Positions 43,545 through 56,650 of a stretch of DNA of 64,000 nt are shown here, in pieces (positions within the stretch are counted from its first letter, which is position 1; each line of letters starts with the position of its first letter). The position numbers were made by a program, and so were the translations under genes. The DNA is taken from assembly GCA_025331565.1 (NCBI GenBank), contig JAFREQ010000035.1, forward strand, positions 5,270,001-5,334,000, given 5' to 3'. Below the pieces are notes generated by a model. The model ran no database searches and was not told where the DNA came from. It saw only the letters and a program-made list of their open reading frames with translations. The stretch comes from Holacanthus passer. Taxonomy: Eukaryota; Chordata; Actinopteri; Pomacanthidae.

Positions 43545-46500
43545 TCAAACGGAGGCGTAGGTGTTGCCTGTGGCGCTGCAGTGGCGGATAGTGGGAGTGC
43601 CGGCAGAGGGAGTTAAGATGTGCTCGGTGTGGTCCTGCGGGGGCTGCGGGAGCGAGTGCAGGACACCTGGCTGGACGACCCCCACCACAGGGTGGGACCC
43701 GTCCTCTAGTGCCCCGACCTGGATTACCTGGATCACCTCGTGCTCTGACTTCTCTCGCTTGGCAAGAGGTTCCCCGGACTCCTCCGTGTCGTCTTCTAAG
43801 TCACTGTCCATCCCACTTGTTTCATCTAGACAGGAAAAAGCAACATATCTATAAAACACTGGTACAGACTCAAGAGCTCAAGCAATCATGAAGTTGTTAG
43901 TGCTGAATGCTGTGAGGAACTTTTGCTCTCTTCACTAGAGGTTTAGTTGAAAACATTCATCCAGTTTATTGTCATTAGGCCAAATAATGTCAGTATTTTC
44001 AGTCTCAGTTAATAAACCACAGGCTCAACTACCTGTCACTGACCTAAATGACCACTGAATTTAACTGGTTGTTAAAACATACAAAGTCTTTTGAGTTGGA
44101 AAATGTGATTATTGCTTAACAGTCACACCGGTTGTCAACAGGAGGATCTCTTTTCTAGAATACTGGTCTCAGGCTACTGTATTTGCCACATACCTTTATC
44201 AGTGTTAGTGAGGGACAGAGTGTTGAGGCTGTCAAACTGAAAACAGAGACAAACATCATAATTAGCCAGGCCTTTAGTAGTTCACATAGTTTTAGCACAT
44301 GCATGTATGCTATTTTTCTTATCTAGGTAAAAGATTAAAATGAGGTCAATCTCTTCGGGGGTGGTTATATCTACAGTAATAAAATAACGAAACGGGTAAT
44401 TTTCCAGAGTATCTGTCATATACTGTAGCGTGAACTATAAACACTCTGAAGATAAGATGCCACAGTTGTACCTCCCCCATGACACCAATGGGTGTCTCTC
44501 CGGTAGCTTGGGCCACACGATGCTCCACTAGGTAAAACATGTACTCATCATACAGCAGGCGAATCAGGTGGAAGGAACCAAAGCTGGCAGCGCTGCGCAG
44601 GGTCAGGTCCCTGATCACCATAGAACTGTGGAGATAAATGTGTATTTTAAGTGTCTCTTCAAAACAATGCTGCATGCTCACACACACGTCAGAGTATGGT
44701 TGTTTTTTTGTTTTTTTTGGCAGACCTGTAGAAGGACCACTTGAGCAGGAACTGTCGAGCTGCTCTGGGGAAGCTGGGCCGGTGCTCGTAGGGCTTGAGC
44801 ACCTGAGTGACCACATTCTCCAGCCAGGCTGCCCACTGCTCCAAAGAGCTTTGCTGCTGTAGTGTGGCCTTGAAGTCCTGCTCCAAGTGCTGAACCACTC
44901 CCTCCTCACACTGACACACCCATGATGCCTGCTCCTGTAAAGCAAGAAAGAGAATGAAAAAAAAAAAAAAAACAGGTGAAAAAGGTGAACACTGAAAGTT
45001 AAAGTGAAGAAAAGTTAGATTCTTTTGACAGAGTGGATAACAGAGAAGGAATAGTACAGTACACACAGGAAAAGCACCACTGCTACATCCAAACACAACA
45101 AGCTGTTCTGACCTGTACGTTGGCAAAGTCGACACGGTTAAGATCACTCAGCATCTGGTTGATCTGTGACGTGTTTTGCAACACAGCACGTGCCGCTTGA
45201 GCCAGGTGGTTCAGAGATGTGTATCTGCGTAGTGTTTGCGCAAAGGCACTAACAGCGGCAATCTGGGAAGAGCACACACAAATGCTCAGGCGTTATCTAC
45301 TATCAGTTTACATACCTTTCAAAACTCATAGTAAAACTATTTCTCTAAGGTCTTAATAGTATATTTTAGGACAATAACAGGTGACTTTCAAGGTAAACTC
45401 TGTATGCATGCTGTAAGTGTACCTTGGTCTGGATCATTCTCTGTGGAATGGCATTCATGGCATTATTGAGCCAACCTTCCAGGCTTTTGGCAAAGTTGCG
45501 AATGGCTTGAGTCAAGGCACCTGAAAAAAACAAACAAACAATAAAAACAAGAAGACAAAAACAACAACAGCCAGTTAAAGACTGTGGTATCACAAGTGTT
45601 AACACAGTGAACACGTGAACATGTCTATGAGTGTGGCTCACTGGGAATGGGTCTCAGGACATCAGGAATGAGGATCTCCACAAGGGCCTGGTACATTAGA
45701 TGGTCACAGGTGCTCATCCATTTGAGTACAGCTTCGTTTCTGCACAGCACCAATAGCTGTGAGCGGGGGAGTCGTGCTTCAATCTCACTTACGCTGCTGA
45801 GGAATGAACAAACCTGACTTAGAAAGATGCCTTTGAATTTCCACCTTTTTCTAAATTGAATTCAATTCAAATGTACACTGGTTAAATATGCTCTGGCAGG
45901 TAATATTTCTTTTAGCGAAACACCAACAGACTTCACTTATGAAAAAAATAAGAATCAACATCCTACGACCCCGATTCCAAAACAGTTGGGATCAGGCTTG
46001 TATATTATCATTAACTTGACCTCACCTGTTCTCTGTTACAGTGGCACCCTCTACAGAGTCAGGGGGAGAGTAACGCCAGAATGTCTGCCACAGCTTCTCA
46101 ATTAGACTGAACTGGAGGTTGACAACCACATCCAGGATAGCCTGAAACAAAAGCAGAGAATAAACAAAAAGGGTTTTCACTTAAGCTACTTTTCCACAGT
46201 GAGGTCTGTCGATTATTAGTCTACTTACAGGGGCAGAGGAATTTTTTTATTTTCAACTAGTCTTTCAAAGTTACCACTCGGAGGTGCCATCTTTCTCAGC
46301 TCAGCTGCCTGTTCCACCAGTAGAGACTGACCTCTAGTGGCACATCCACTGCACTACAATACATCACCTTAACGCAGCATCTCCATATCAGTTTAATAGA
46401 AAGAAAGTCTGTATTTATGATGATATTGAAAGTCATACCTTCAGGATTTCTATATCTCCTGGTATACCTTGATTTAGCCCAAGCCTAATCTGAGAAAATG

Positions 46501-49500
46501 TGTTTTTTTTGTTTTTTTAGTGAACTGACTTTAATCACGAGAAGGAGGTAAACAGCTGTCTGTTGGACCATAAGGTCTTGGCCATTACCTGTGGATGACC
46601 TGATCCCTAGTTTTCCAGACATTAGGTGAGCTGTGATTGAAAACTTGCCAAGATGAAGAGAAAATCCTGTTCCAAAATGCCAGCAGCTGACATTTACAAA
46701 TCTCTGCCACTATAAGCACACATGACCTTTCCCAAAGTTTCCACATTCTGAATCCAGCCAAACTTTAAATACATGTTCTTTTTAAAAAATTGTAAAATTG
46801 GTGAACCTTTATTCAGTATTTTCAGTCTTGTCAGCCTTTTCTCATTAAAGAAAGCTAAAATAAGATTAAACTAGTAACTTGCTGCCATGATAGATAGCTG
46901 GCAGATCAAGGTATATATACGTAAGGGGAAAAAACATGGGCTCAGTTGTAGGAGAGAATGAAAATCTTAATAAAAAATAAGTGGAATAGATTTAGTGAAT
47001 GGTAAAACGTAGTAAGTCCAGGCAGATCAATAGACGAGTGTACATCCACAATGCCTGCATAGTTGTATTGATGATGCTGCATCAATGAATTCTACAATAT
47101 TGAAGGGGATTATTTAGCTTTCATTGAATAGTGAAGAGGGACCTGACCCCCTGTGAATCACTATGTGTCAGAGTGAGCTGTGGTGACTTTGCAGCGGCTA
47201 CAAAAAGAAAGCACATTATCTAACCTCACAGTGCTCTCTGTAAAGGGACTGGAGAGCTTTCACATCTTCTGGGCTGATGTTCTCTGTATTGCTCTGTCCC
47301 AGGTCCAGCTCTACAAAGTCAGGGAGTGCCCTCGATGCATCTGTTGGGACAATAAAAAAAAAAATTGAATTTACCACTGTGGAATAATTTGAACAACACA
47401 ATATTAAGTATTTTTCAGTGCATTCCACATGTATTTGGTTTTACAGATATTCAGATAAAGAGAAAAGCAGCTGACCTAGGAACTGCTGGTGGTGTTGGCT
47501 CTGTGCAATGACTGTCTGTTCTGCTGCACCAGGATGGGGCTGGCCCCCACCTGAGTAATTCTCCCCAGAGCAGGCATCAAACTTCTGCACAGGCTTGAAC
47601 CTGAAATCAAAAGGCTCACTATAAAAACTGGGATTGTTCCACAGCAAGTCTGCACGTCCGTATAGAAGTTTATTTGCCTGTGTTACCTCTGTTTCTGCTG
47701 AACAGGTTGCTGTCTGAGGGCCATATACTGCATGTCTTCTTGGAGTCTATTGAGTGGGGAGTCTGGTTTCACACGTATACCGTAGTAATGATATTTGGAG
47801 TTCCCTCTGCAGGACAAAAACCAAAAGTGTGGACAGAGTCTTAATGTGAGTTGCACAGAAAAGATCACATGAATGGAAGAGTGGGACAGAAGAGAAGAAC
47901 CAATGAGGCTTTTAGTAGATCAGGGTTTAATGGTGAATGACAACAGTAAGAAGAGCCAGGCAAGCATATTGCCATTAGATGAAAATCTGGAATCTTCAAA
48001 CTGAGCTTACTTAAGAAAAAGAAGATCTAAAGAAAAAAAAAAAAAAGGTAACCTTGTCCCAAGGCGCCTTGTACGGAGTCCCATGAAGATGGAGCGGATG
48101 AGTTTGCCAAAAGAGGCTGCATTTACAGGGTCCAGTTTCTGCTCCTGGCAGTGGCGCAGATAATGATTGTAGAGGGTGGATCGTGGTAGACTTACGCCCT
48201 CTGCTGTCTCGTAATTGTCCAACAGCCACTGGAGCTACAAGGGAATACATGCTTTTTTTTACTCAAGAGGTTCACACCACTGGTCCACGCAAACTGTCTG
48301 GAAAAAACATGACACTGACAGTCTGTAATCTTGTTCCTGCAGCATCACACCTCTGCAAAAGCATTTCTACAGCAGCCAGTGAATTTAAAGCAACAATTAA
48401 AATCAAAAAAAAACGCAAGCACCAAATCAAACTCAAATATATACAGAGTTGAGAGAGGCAGAAGAGCAAGAGAGTGAGTGAAGCAAAAGTCAAGGTAAGG
48501 CAAGGGAAAGCATTCGTAAAAGCAACTTACATGGCTGTTGAGCAGCGAGCTTCTCTGACTGGATAAACCCTCAGATTTTTGGAGCGTCTCAATCGCCATT
48601 TCAATCTGATAAACCATGAAGCACAGGACAACAAAATGTAAGAGGGGGAAATAAAAACAAAAGCAAGGAAAAATAAAGAGATGTAGACACATTAGTGGCC
48701 ACTAGTAAAAAAAAAAAAAAAGGAGAATCTAGAAAAGATCCCAAAGCAAGCACCACTAAGCCCAAGCAGAGCAGGACTATCAGTTAAGGAAAATCTTTGA
48801 GAAATTGGGACTGGGGATGCACCAATACTGATACCAGTAACGAGTGGGATACTCTACTCATTTACGTAATCGTAATCGGAATACTATTTCGACACAGCTG
48901 CACCTGACACCACTATGGCAACATGGCGTTAACCTCTCGTCAGTTGAGCAGGTGGAGCAGGAGGAGGAGCAACGTCAGCAGATTTGAGATATTTTAGGAT
49001 AAGACATGGCTACAAAAGTAGAGCAGACTGCAAACTGCTCTGCTCAATTGTCAAAAGGAGGTGTGAGATGTAGCTCCTTTAACACAAGCAATGTGATAAC
49101 ACGTCTAAAGCATCAACACAACACAGAGTTCAAGGAGTTTGCTAGCAGTGGGAAACAGCAACAACCAACTTTGCATCAAATGCCAGAGAAGGAGAGAAAA
49201 AAATTCCAGAGACAACCCACGGGCAGAAAAAGTAAAAGAAGCTCTTACCCAGGTCATTGCTCTTGATGAGCGGTCCTCCAGCAGATGTGCAGACCTGCTG
49301 GACCAGCACATGCTCCATGCTACAGTCTCATTGAGCAGCCGAGTATGAGCTCCCTGACAATCTCACCAGTGGACACTTCCTGAAAACTGTTCAGGCTCCA
49401 TTTGAGGAGTGAACCCAAAAAGTGAACTAATTCCTGCTGTGACCGTACTTCAGAGACTTTTTGACCACAAAACAGATGAGGATCACACATCGAAACAATG

Positions 49501-52078
49501 AAGGGAACCTTAGCTGCAGTTGTCAAAGAGACGCTTCAGTGACAAACCCCACTCTACTGCATTGCAGCTGTACTCGATCATATGGGTGCATCCCTAGGCT
49601 CAACGGGATCAACTAAGTACATCAATCGTGGATAGCTGGCAGACACGCAACTCTTCAAGATTCCACCAGCACAGATCCACTTATAATCGCTATTATGTGC
49701 AGAGAAAAAGCCAGACTCCATTACAAAAACAAAAAGACGAGGGCAGTGTGCCAAGATGATTTAGGAACACCTGCGCATCAGCCTCAAGAGTTATGCCCAA
49801 AAGCTGGTTTATGCTTCATGGGGAGAAGTCTAATTGGACATTTTCACTAGTGAATACAAAATTTTTTGGTATATTCCTGCCAAATTAGCGTGGTGTTTTA
49901 GTTTCATTTCACTGTTCACATTCGTCATCATCAACAACATCACATCAGGCTAAACAAGGATGAGCTGGTATTTTGCTTGAGCAGTTGCATCCTTGCACAC
50001 ATTTTGATGACAAACAAAGAGCATTTCTCATTTGCATAGCCAGTACTGGATGTTTTAAACTCTCTGACTTGATGGACATCCACATGCCAGAATATGTTGG
50101 ACTATACGAAAATGCCAAATTGGGCGTTCAGATTATGGCAGAATAGCAAGGCATTTTTTCTAATGCAGGACTCTCATGAGGAATGGCTGAGTCTGTGGAG
50201 CTGTGGTACTCCAGAGGCACGTTCCCAGATCAGACTCCACTCCTTAACACACCTGTCTCATATTTTAGTCCCTCATTTCTTCTACACAAAAGAGTGGGAA
50301 ATACAGTCAGATGAAATCGGGGATGGAAAAAAAAGCCAGATAGATAAAGAAACAGAGCATCTATGCTAATGAAAGTCTAGGCAAACAAATAGCTGTGTGG
50401 ATCTAAACAGGGAAGAGGTAGAAGTTACTACAAAGTCACTACATACACGAGTCAAATGTTTTATGAACAAACACACACAAGCAGGCAGGCAAAGGCAGGT
50501 TAGAATCACTTAGTGACTTCTATGCACTCACAGTAGCTGGGGAAGCTCTTGCGGTCTGGGTGGCAGGGTGGGGTCCAGCGTTGTCCATGATGTAAGCCCC
50601 AGGACTGCTGCTGATTACCTGACCCCCCGCCAGATTCATGCTCATTCCTCCACTGCCCCCTCCTCCGTTGTTGGTCATGCCATGAGATGTCACCACAGTG
50701 GACACTTGTGATGAGCTGCCCTGCGTGTCAAAGTAGCTCCCTCCACTGTTCTGGCTATACAGCTGCGGCTCTGAGTACGAGTAGGTTCTTCTGTTCAGAA
50801 GAGAGGTCAGGAGTCAGTCAATGAGCCCAAACTGATATGACATAAAATAAATCAAAATAAGAAGAATTAAATTATTAAACATGTTTATTGCAACTTTCAA
50901 ATTAGCTATGTTTTGCATTTGAAATAAAGCCCTTTTAACTTAATAATCCAAGTATGATATCTTTATTATGCAAGATACCTATGGAGCCTATATGGTAACA
51001 ATCACAAAGTACAAGTGTTCTTTATTGTTTGTGTAGGAGCAGTCAAATAATGTCAATAACAACCATAATGAAGACAATCCAAAATGTGTTATAATTTTTA
51101 ATGGTTGACTTTTTAAAAGTACCAACAAATATTTATATATCTAAAAAAATGTTTTTGCATGTGTTTTGGGTGACCCTTTAAATATACCTCTCACATAATA
51201 TGTTGACACAAGCGTGGTACTCAGCTCATGCGTCCAGCTGTTTGCACTGTATGTATGACTTTGTATTTCTAAGCACAGCCAGTGACCCTTACATGAGCGT
51301 TTCCACCAGTAGCTGAGGGCATACGCTATGTCTGCTTGTGTCTGTTACACGCACTGATGTGAGTGTACAGTATATGCGTATCACAGTAGGATAAACACAG
51401 CTTGGGCTTGTTAGCGGTATGCAACCCCATTCCTCAGACCCAGGGGACCCTGGCATAGCGTCAGCACTTAAAAAACAGGCCTACTTCTGGTCATGTTCAG
51501 GTGACTGAGCACGATCAAACACACGACTGCACAGCCCTCAGAAAAGAAAACAAACACACACAAAAAAAGGAGGCACTTCTCACCAACATCATGTGCTTGT
51601 GACATGAATGATGGTGTGAAGAGACTTAAGAGGAGAAGGAGCAGGCTGCGGAGATGTAGCACTAATATTTGTGGAGTGGTATAAGAGCAAAGCTGGGTAA
51701 CACACTGACTCACATGTTGCCATTGGTGTAGACGCCACTGTTTTCCTCCACATACTGCACCTGTGCTGGGTAAACATGCTGAACCTGTTGAACAGTCTGG
51801 GCCTGGTGAGACAAATTGCAAGAGTTGCAAATTATTTTTTTAATTGACGTAAGTCACATATTGCAATGAGGAACACAGACGTGCACACACGCTGGCACCA
51901 ATACAGTATGAACAGATGTGCAGGATCACTTGGACACTACTACTACTACACACAGACAGGCTGGATGTACCTGTTGCTGGACAGGCACCTGCTGGGTGGA
52001 GCCAGTAGGCTGGACAGGCACGGTGGTCTGAAGAGGGACAGTGGAGGTGGAGTCAGCGCCTGCTTCAGGGGTCTGCAT
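43545..52078 (-). CDS. rfx3: rfx3, RFX winged-helix transcription factor
   Basis: Sixteen coding exons from the start at 52078 leftward: 51971-52078, 51714-51802, 50532-50790, 48531-48605, 48053-48234, 47687-47806, 47476-47600, 47225-47340, 46026-46141, 45642-45796, 45423-45520, 45113-45262, 44726-44934, 44472-44625, 44194-44236, 43545-43825. All phases close at 759 residues (human RFX3 is about 749). The N-terminus is glutamine/valine-rich (VQQVQHVYPAQVQYVE). The DNA-binding domain, about residues 176-252, reads LQWLLDNYETAEGVSLPRS through RTRRLGTRGNSKYHYYGI. Extended dimerisation regions follow (ILIPDVLRPIPSALTQAIRN, TSLNHLAQAARAVLQNTSQI). The C-terminal IRHCSATGNTYASV matches RFX3 and not RFX1 or RFX2. 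RFX3 dimers bind X-boxes and drive ciliary genes and islet differentiation. A 5' UTR exon lies near 56456. Confidence 0.93.
45963..45998. mobile_element. Possible solo end of a Tc1-like element
   Basis: 'acgaccccgattccaaaac' followed by 'agttggga' resembles the terminal repeat of the Tc1-like family seen at 8491-9486. No second end or internal part was found nearby. It lies in an rfx3 intron. Confidence 0.45.
46142..47224 (-). other. rfx3 intron between the exons at 47225-47340 and 46026-46141
   Basis: Flanking exons join in phase (HCE|AILDVV). I see no further exon or named repeat in this 1.08-kb stretch. Confidence 0.7.
48813..49596 (+). mobile_element. Degenerate hAT-type transposon (BED-finger relic)
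   Basis: Imperfect terminal inverted repeats: GGGGATGCACC at 48813-48823 and GGGTGCATCCCTA at 49584-49596. The + strand frame from 49006 reads CSAQLSKGGVRCSSFNTSNV and then LKHQHNTEF, the second half of a BED zinc finger. In other frames come KFQRDNPRAEK-like and ALTQVIALDE, the block following the finger in hAT transposases. The catalytic RNase H region is missing and the frame is broken, so it is a fossil. It lies in the rfx3 intron between 48605 and 50532, opposite in strand. Confidence 0.8.
50791..51713 (-). other. rfx3 intron 3 (between the exons at 51714-51802 and 50532-50790)
   Basis: The junction reads AAC-AT|A-AGA (N-I-R), matching the NGAIRT region of RFX3. The intron is AT-rich with no other feature seen. 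Confidence 0.7.
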
Positions 52079-52083
52079 GGCGC

Positions 52084-55000
52084 CTAAATAAGATGGAGAA
52101 AACACGGTCTTATTATAGATAGATAATGATTTTAATCACTGAAAACCAAAAACACTCAACTTACAGGTCTAACTGGTGAAGCAACTTTACAACTCATATA
52201 CAACAACATAACAATCTTACATCATTACATCATTGAGATCGATAGCTCGATTACAGAGTAAATCTACTCATACAGGCTTGTAGACATGTTGTTATAAACA
52301 TATAATTAATCAATAGGCACATATAAAACATGCTTAATGAGATACTAATCTAGGCATAATAGAAAACACGAGGCTTCAACAAAGACCCTTCTCTTGTCTG
52401 TTTTACCCAAATCAATGCTACTAAAGCTGCTGAAGAGCAACTCTACCCAAGCACCTGTTTCTGCTCTGTGGTACTCAGTGTACCGAGAGCCTCATGCATC
52501 ACTGACACATGGTCTTGTCTCCATGTTCACAGCCATAAAACAAGTTAATATTTAACAAACTCCAAATAGATGCTGCTTCTTGTTGCTCTGTCAGTCCCCG
52601 CTTTCACAGGTTTAATGTTACTAGGAATTGGAAGCCCTGGATCAGTACTAAGAATAGGTACTAAGAACAACTGGCAAGTTATCTCATGTTTAAGTATATT
52701 TACCAGTCAGCATCATTACTACTAAGAAAAGAGCTGTATTAAACATCAGAGATTTAAAACCATGTGTACAGATCTCTAAGCATGGCTAAAGCAAACTATT
52801 TTGAACATGTGGATGTGAGGAGACACTGATGGTGAACCTGTGTTTGTGAGTTAATAATAGTATGGCTGCCATCACCCATTCCTTCCAGGGGAAGGCCAAC
52901 TCCTCCTCATCACAGTTTCCATGAACAAGCCTCTCTTGGTTAATTAAGCTGGGTCTCCTAACAGCTTCGAATCTCTCCAGGGATGGCCTGCCCCTTCCCT
53001 TTATCTTCAACATCATACGGGCCTTTTTCCTGGGATGAAGGCTATCACTGCTATTTGTGATGGAGTGGCAAACCTCAAAGTTGGACTTAAAAAGTTGAGC
53101 CAGTCTCTGCTGGTGCAGTGAGACTATGAAGAATAGTAAAGCAGCAGGAAAAAATATGCATTTTCTTTAACATGCAGGGGCAGTGAGATTCATTAATGCA
53201 ACGCCTTCTGCTTTCAGCATGCCTATTTTTAACACCTTGGGGAGGGGGACATGTGTATATACTATCACTGTCAGACAATGTCAGTAGGCTGCTGCTAGAC
53301 ATGCTGCAGTTTGGCTCGTGGTAAAATAAACTACGATCCAGTTCAAACATTGATACTCTGTGATTTCGACAAGACACTGTAAAGTACGACAATCAGTACA
53401 CAAAAAATGACAAACTCGATGACACGTATGATTCATTTACAAACAACTCCTCTACCCTGACGTGTGAAAGCCAATTGATGCAGGCCACCAAAGTGATAAA
53501 AATGTCAAACCGCACAGTCAAACTGCAGCCTTCAGCTGATGATATCCCCATGCCAAAAAACAGGACTGAAGAGATGAGAATATAGACTCATAATCCACGG
53601 TGCAGTTTGAAAGCTACATGGCCCCAACTGAGCCCACCTAATTGAGGCAAGGAGCCCCTGCATCACAACACACTCTTGTTGCCTCACCCCAACCCCCTCT
53701 ACAAAAACACACACACACACACACACAAATACACACACTAACACACCTCCTGCCTCACCATTCAGGCACTCCCTTGTGGCCCACTTAAATACTGTGCTCC
53801 ACTGAGCAAGTGCAAGCCCTACAAAGACACAGAGGAACAAAAGCCACCAAGGAGGGCAACATTCTGCCCTGCGTTTTCTCCCCTCAATTCCTCTTGCTAA
53901 CATTACAAGCGACAAAGAGTAAAGAGTGCAAGGTTCACAGTTGGAGCTACCAGAAAAATACACAGAACCATAATTTGCCTCTCTAATGATCATGCAAGAT
54001 AAAGGTCGAGTCTAATGCACCAATGAAAGAAATAAGAACTGGTGAACAAGTTTGGAATTTATGCCATACACAAAATCTCTCCCTCTCTCACACACACACA
54101 GTACACATAAACCAAGGCAAGACAGAAGCATGAGCAGGTGCTTGTACAGCAGGAAAACAGGTGGAAGGAGACGTAATTGGGAGCTGAAGTGGGGGGTTAT
54201 GCAAAGTGCTGTGTTTGTTTAGGAGTTGGGTTTTCAGATTGTAAAGAAAACTGGGAGTGACTTGTGTTTTAAGGACTGCTTATGTTGATGTCAAAAACAC
54301 TACATCTGTATATGGGATACTGTTAGGTGTGCCAAAATATAAAAAGAAGTCAAAGTAACAAAAGCCAGTGTTCTGTGTTTAATCTGATTTTAGGTCATGA
54401 CAGGAAAGAAATGTCAAATGTGCCAAAATTTCTTAAAGCATCATGACATACGTAGGTTAACAGAGTGAGTCTAAATGCACCTTGTTCATCCTAATAACCA
54501 GAAGTGGGTTTAGGAAGGAAAAAACAAGGACTTTCAAGTCTCCCCTTTCATCAACAATATAAATTATTTTTGGCAGGTTGGGGAAAATAACAAAGCAAAC
54601 ATGCTGTATTCTGCTAAGCCATGAAAATGGATGACTGAATAATTGAATTAATCAGCCCCTCTTTAAGTGATTGGAAATGTAACAGGATCCAGGCAGCAGG
54701 TGGCACGGTACTATTTCTGTACTACCGGACAACAGGTAAGTGGTAACATGATCTGATAACTAGCAGTTCCCAACATCCTGTTTTGTGTGTGTGTGTGTGG
54801 AGGGGCGCATTACCTATTTTGGGTTGTATATTCCAATAGATCAATATATTTACATGAGTTTGAGCTTCACCTACAGTATGTGTAAAAATCTCACTATTGG
54901 CATTTTTGACCCAATTGTTTTGAAATGTTCTGTCACCTGCACGTCAATGACAAGTCTCTCTCATACACATGACCAGATGAGTGGTTACAGATACAGGATT

Positions 55001-56455
55001 CACAACTAACATACAATTGAAAAAGAGAGCTACATTTTAGGGATGACTGTGAACAATCTTTTTTTTTTATTTACTGCTAACACACACAGATAGGCCTTGA
55101 TGGTCAGGAGTCCTACCACCACTGCTGCTTGAGGTGCACCTGTCCTCCACCCACCTCTCCACAAAAACACACACACACACACACACACCTATTCTGTAAT
55201 CTAATGGGAATGAGGGGTCGCAGCTGCACAGGAGACCCAATGGACCCAAGAATTATTGTGATGCAACATTAAGAAACCAACTCTCTACTTGCAAGAACAA
55301 CCTTCAGGATTAAGGAACCCTAAAATGCAAGTTCACTATTCTGCAGGGAGGAACGGGAACATGGCATTTTTGATATTTAATATAGCCTATTTTACCCAAT
55401 TCAAGTCAGCCTAAAATCAATCAGGCACAATATTAAGCTGTCAACTGAGGACGAGGCATCCCCTTTTCAGTGACATGCTGGACTGAACATACTCCTCCTT
55501 CCCTTTCGTGCACACTCATAGAAATACATGCTCAAACATAACAGAAATAAAAAAAATTTAATATTTAAACTGTTAGTCAATATTGTGGAGTAGATCTGAT
55601 TTGCAGAAAGGGTGGCTAAATCTTGACGTTACTAGCCCTGATACAGAATGTGCAATGCAGAAAACCGGAATGAATCCTGATAAAATGGGCAGCAACATTA
55701 AGATATTTTAATGTTAATCGGGCAGGTGTTTTTCCTGCACTGCAAAACTTAGCCCTGTGTTATCAGATAGCTTATCATAGCCATCTGATGCCACAAAGAG
55801 GGCAGATGGAAAGCTAGCGAAGCTATCTTGCTCCCTAAGACAAAAGGGAAAGTAATGGCTTAGCTATTGTCAATAGCAGTTAACTAGTGTATGGAAATCT
55901 AGCTCCGAGCACTTCCCATCGCTGATCGACGTTAGTGATTTTACAAGATGAACAAGATTTGAAACAGCCGAAACACAAACTTGCAATATCACGGTAACAT
56001 TAGCCAAAATATGGGCTACCAACAGGCATTGTGAGAAGGTTAGCAACCTAGCAACAACAGACACCTGCTCCAGCTGACCAGCTAGCATCAGGGACTAGCT
56101 ACCACTGCTACCACTCAGCGTGGTAACTTTAAACAAATAAGTTTACACCAAGAGCCAGTTTTCTGCCTTCTTCTGCCTCTGACTTTTTTTTTGGTCTTGT
56201 TTTATCCCCCGAGCAGCCTGTGAAAGGACAGTTAGCCTCTGCTAGCACCTCTCACAGCTGAGGGTAAATCTACAGGCGACGTTAGCAAAGCAGGCTACAC
56301 GTCACAAAGAAACACCCTCGCTAGCAAACTACCCCAGCGAGCCTTCATTCAGCCGCACACAAACAGCACTAACATCGCCTTCACAAAACGATCCCCTGAC
56401 GCCAGAAAAGGGGGCTTCAAGTCGGGCTAAAGACGGTAGAAAAGTGCGTTCAAAC
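52084..56455 (-). other. rfx3 5' UTR intron
   Basis: On the - strand a donor at 56454-56455 (CGCAG|GTTTGA) precedes this 4.4-kb intron. The acceptor TTTAG at 52084-52088 begins the start-codon exon five bases before ATG. CA microsatellites occur at about 53707-53747 and 55167-55188. No supported exon was found inside. Confidence 0.6.
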
Positions 56456-56650
56456 CTGCGCTGCGGACTGGTGGATGAGATGAGGATGGTGGAGGAGGTG
56501 GTAATGATGGAGAGAGAGGTTGTTGTTGGTGGGTTACAGTCGCCAGGACTACGGTGACTATGGCGCTGCCTCACCGGGCAACAGTTGCTATAAAACTCAC
56601 CGTGAGCGCGCGACCTGAGCGGGCAGGTGGGCGGAGACTAAAGTGCACTT
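56456..56650 (-). promoter_or_regulatory. rfx3: rfx3 promoter and non-coding first exon (approximate)
   Basis: The only CpG-dense stretch in this part of the window, sitting where the rfx3 transcript should start. A donor bounds it at 56455 on the - strand. It contains an X-box-like site at 56570-56582 (CTCACC-G-GGCAAC). The transcription start itself is not determined. The flanking 55800-56340 segment is rich in GCTAGC/TTAGC words. Confidence 0.55.

Noticed and set aside
49006..49266. 86-codon BED-finger frame as a host ZBED gene
   Set aside because: The finger lacks its first half, the frame breaks within 90 codons, and transposon-like ends flank it.
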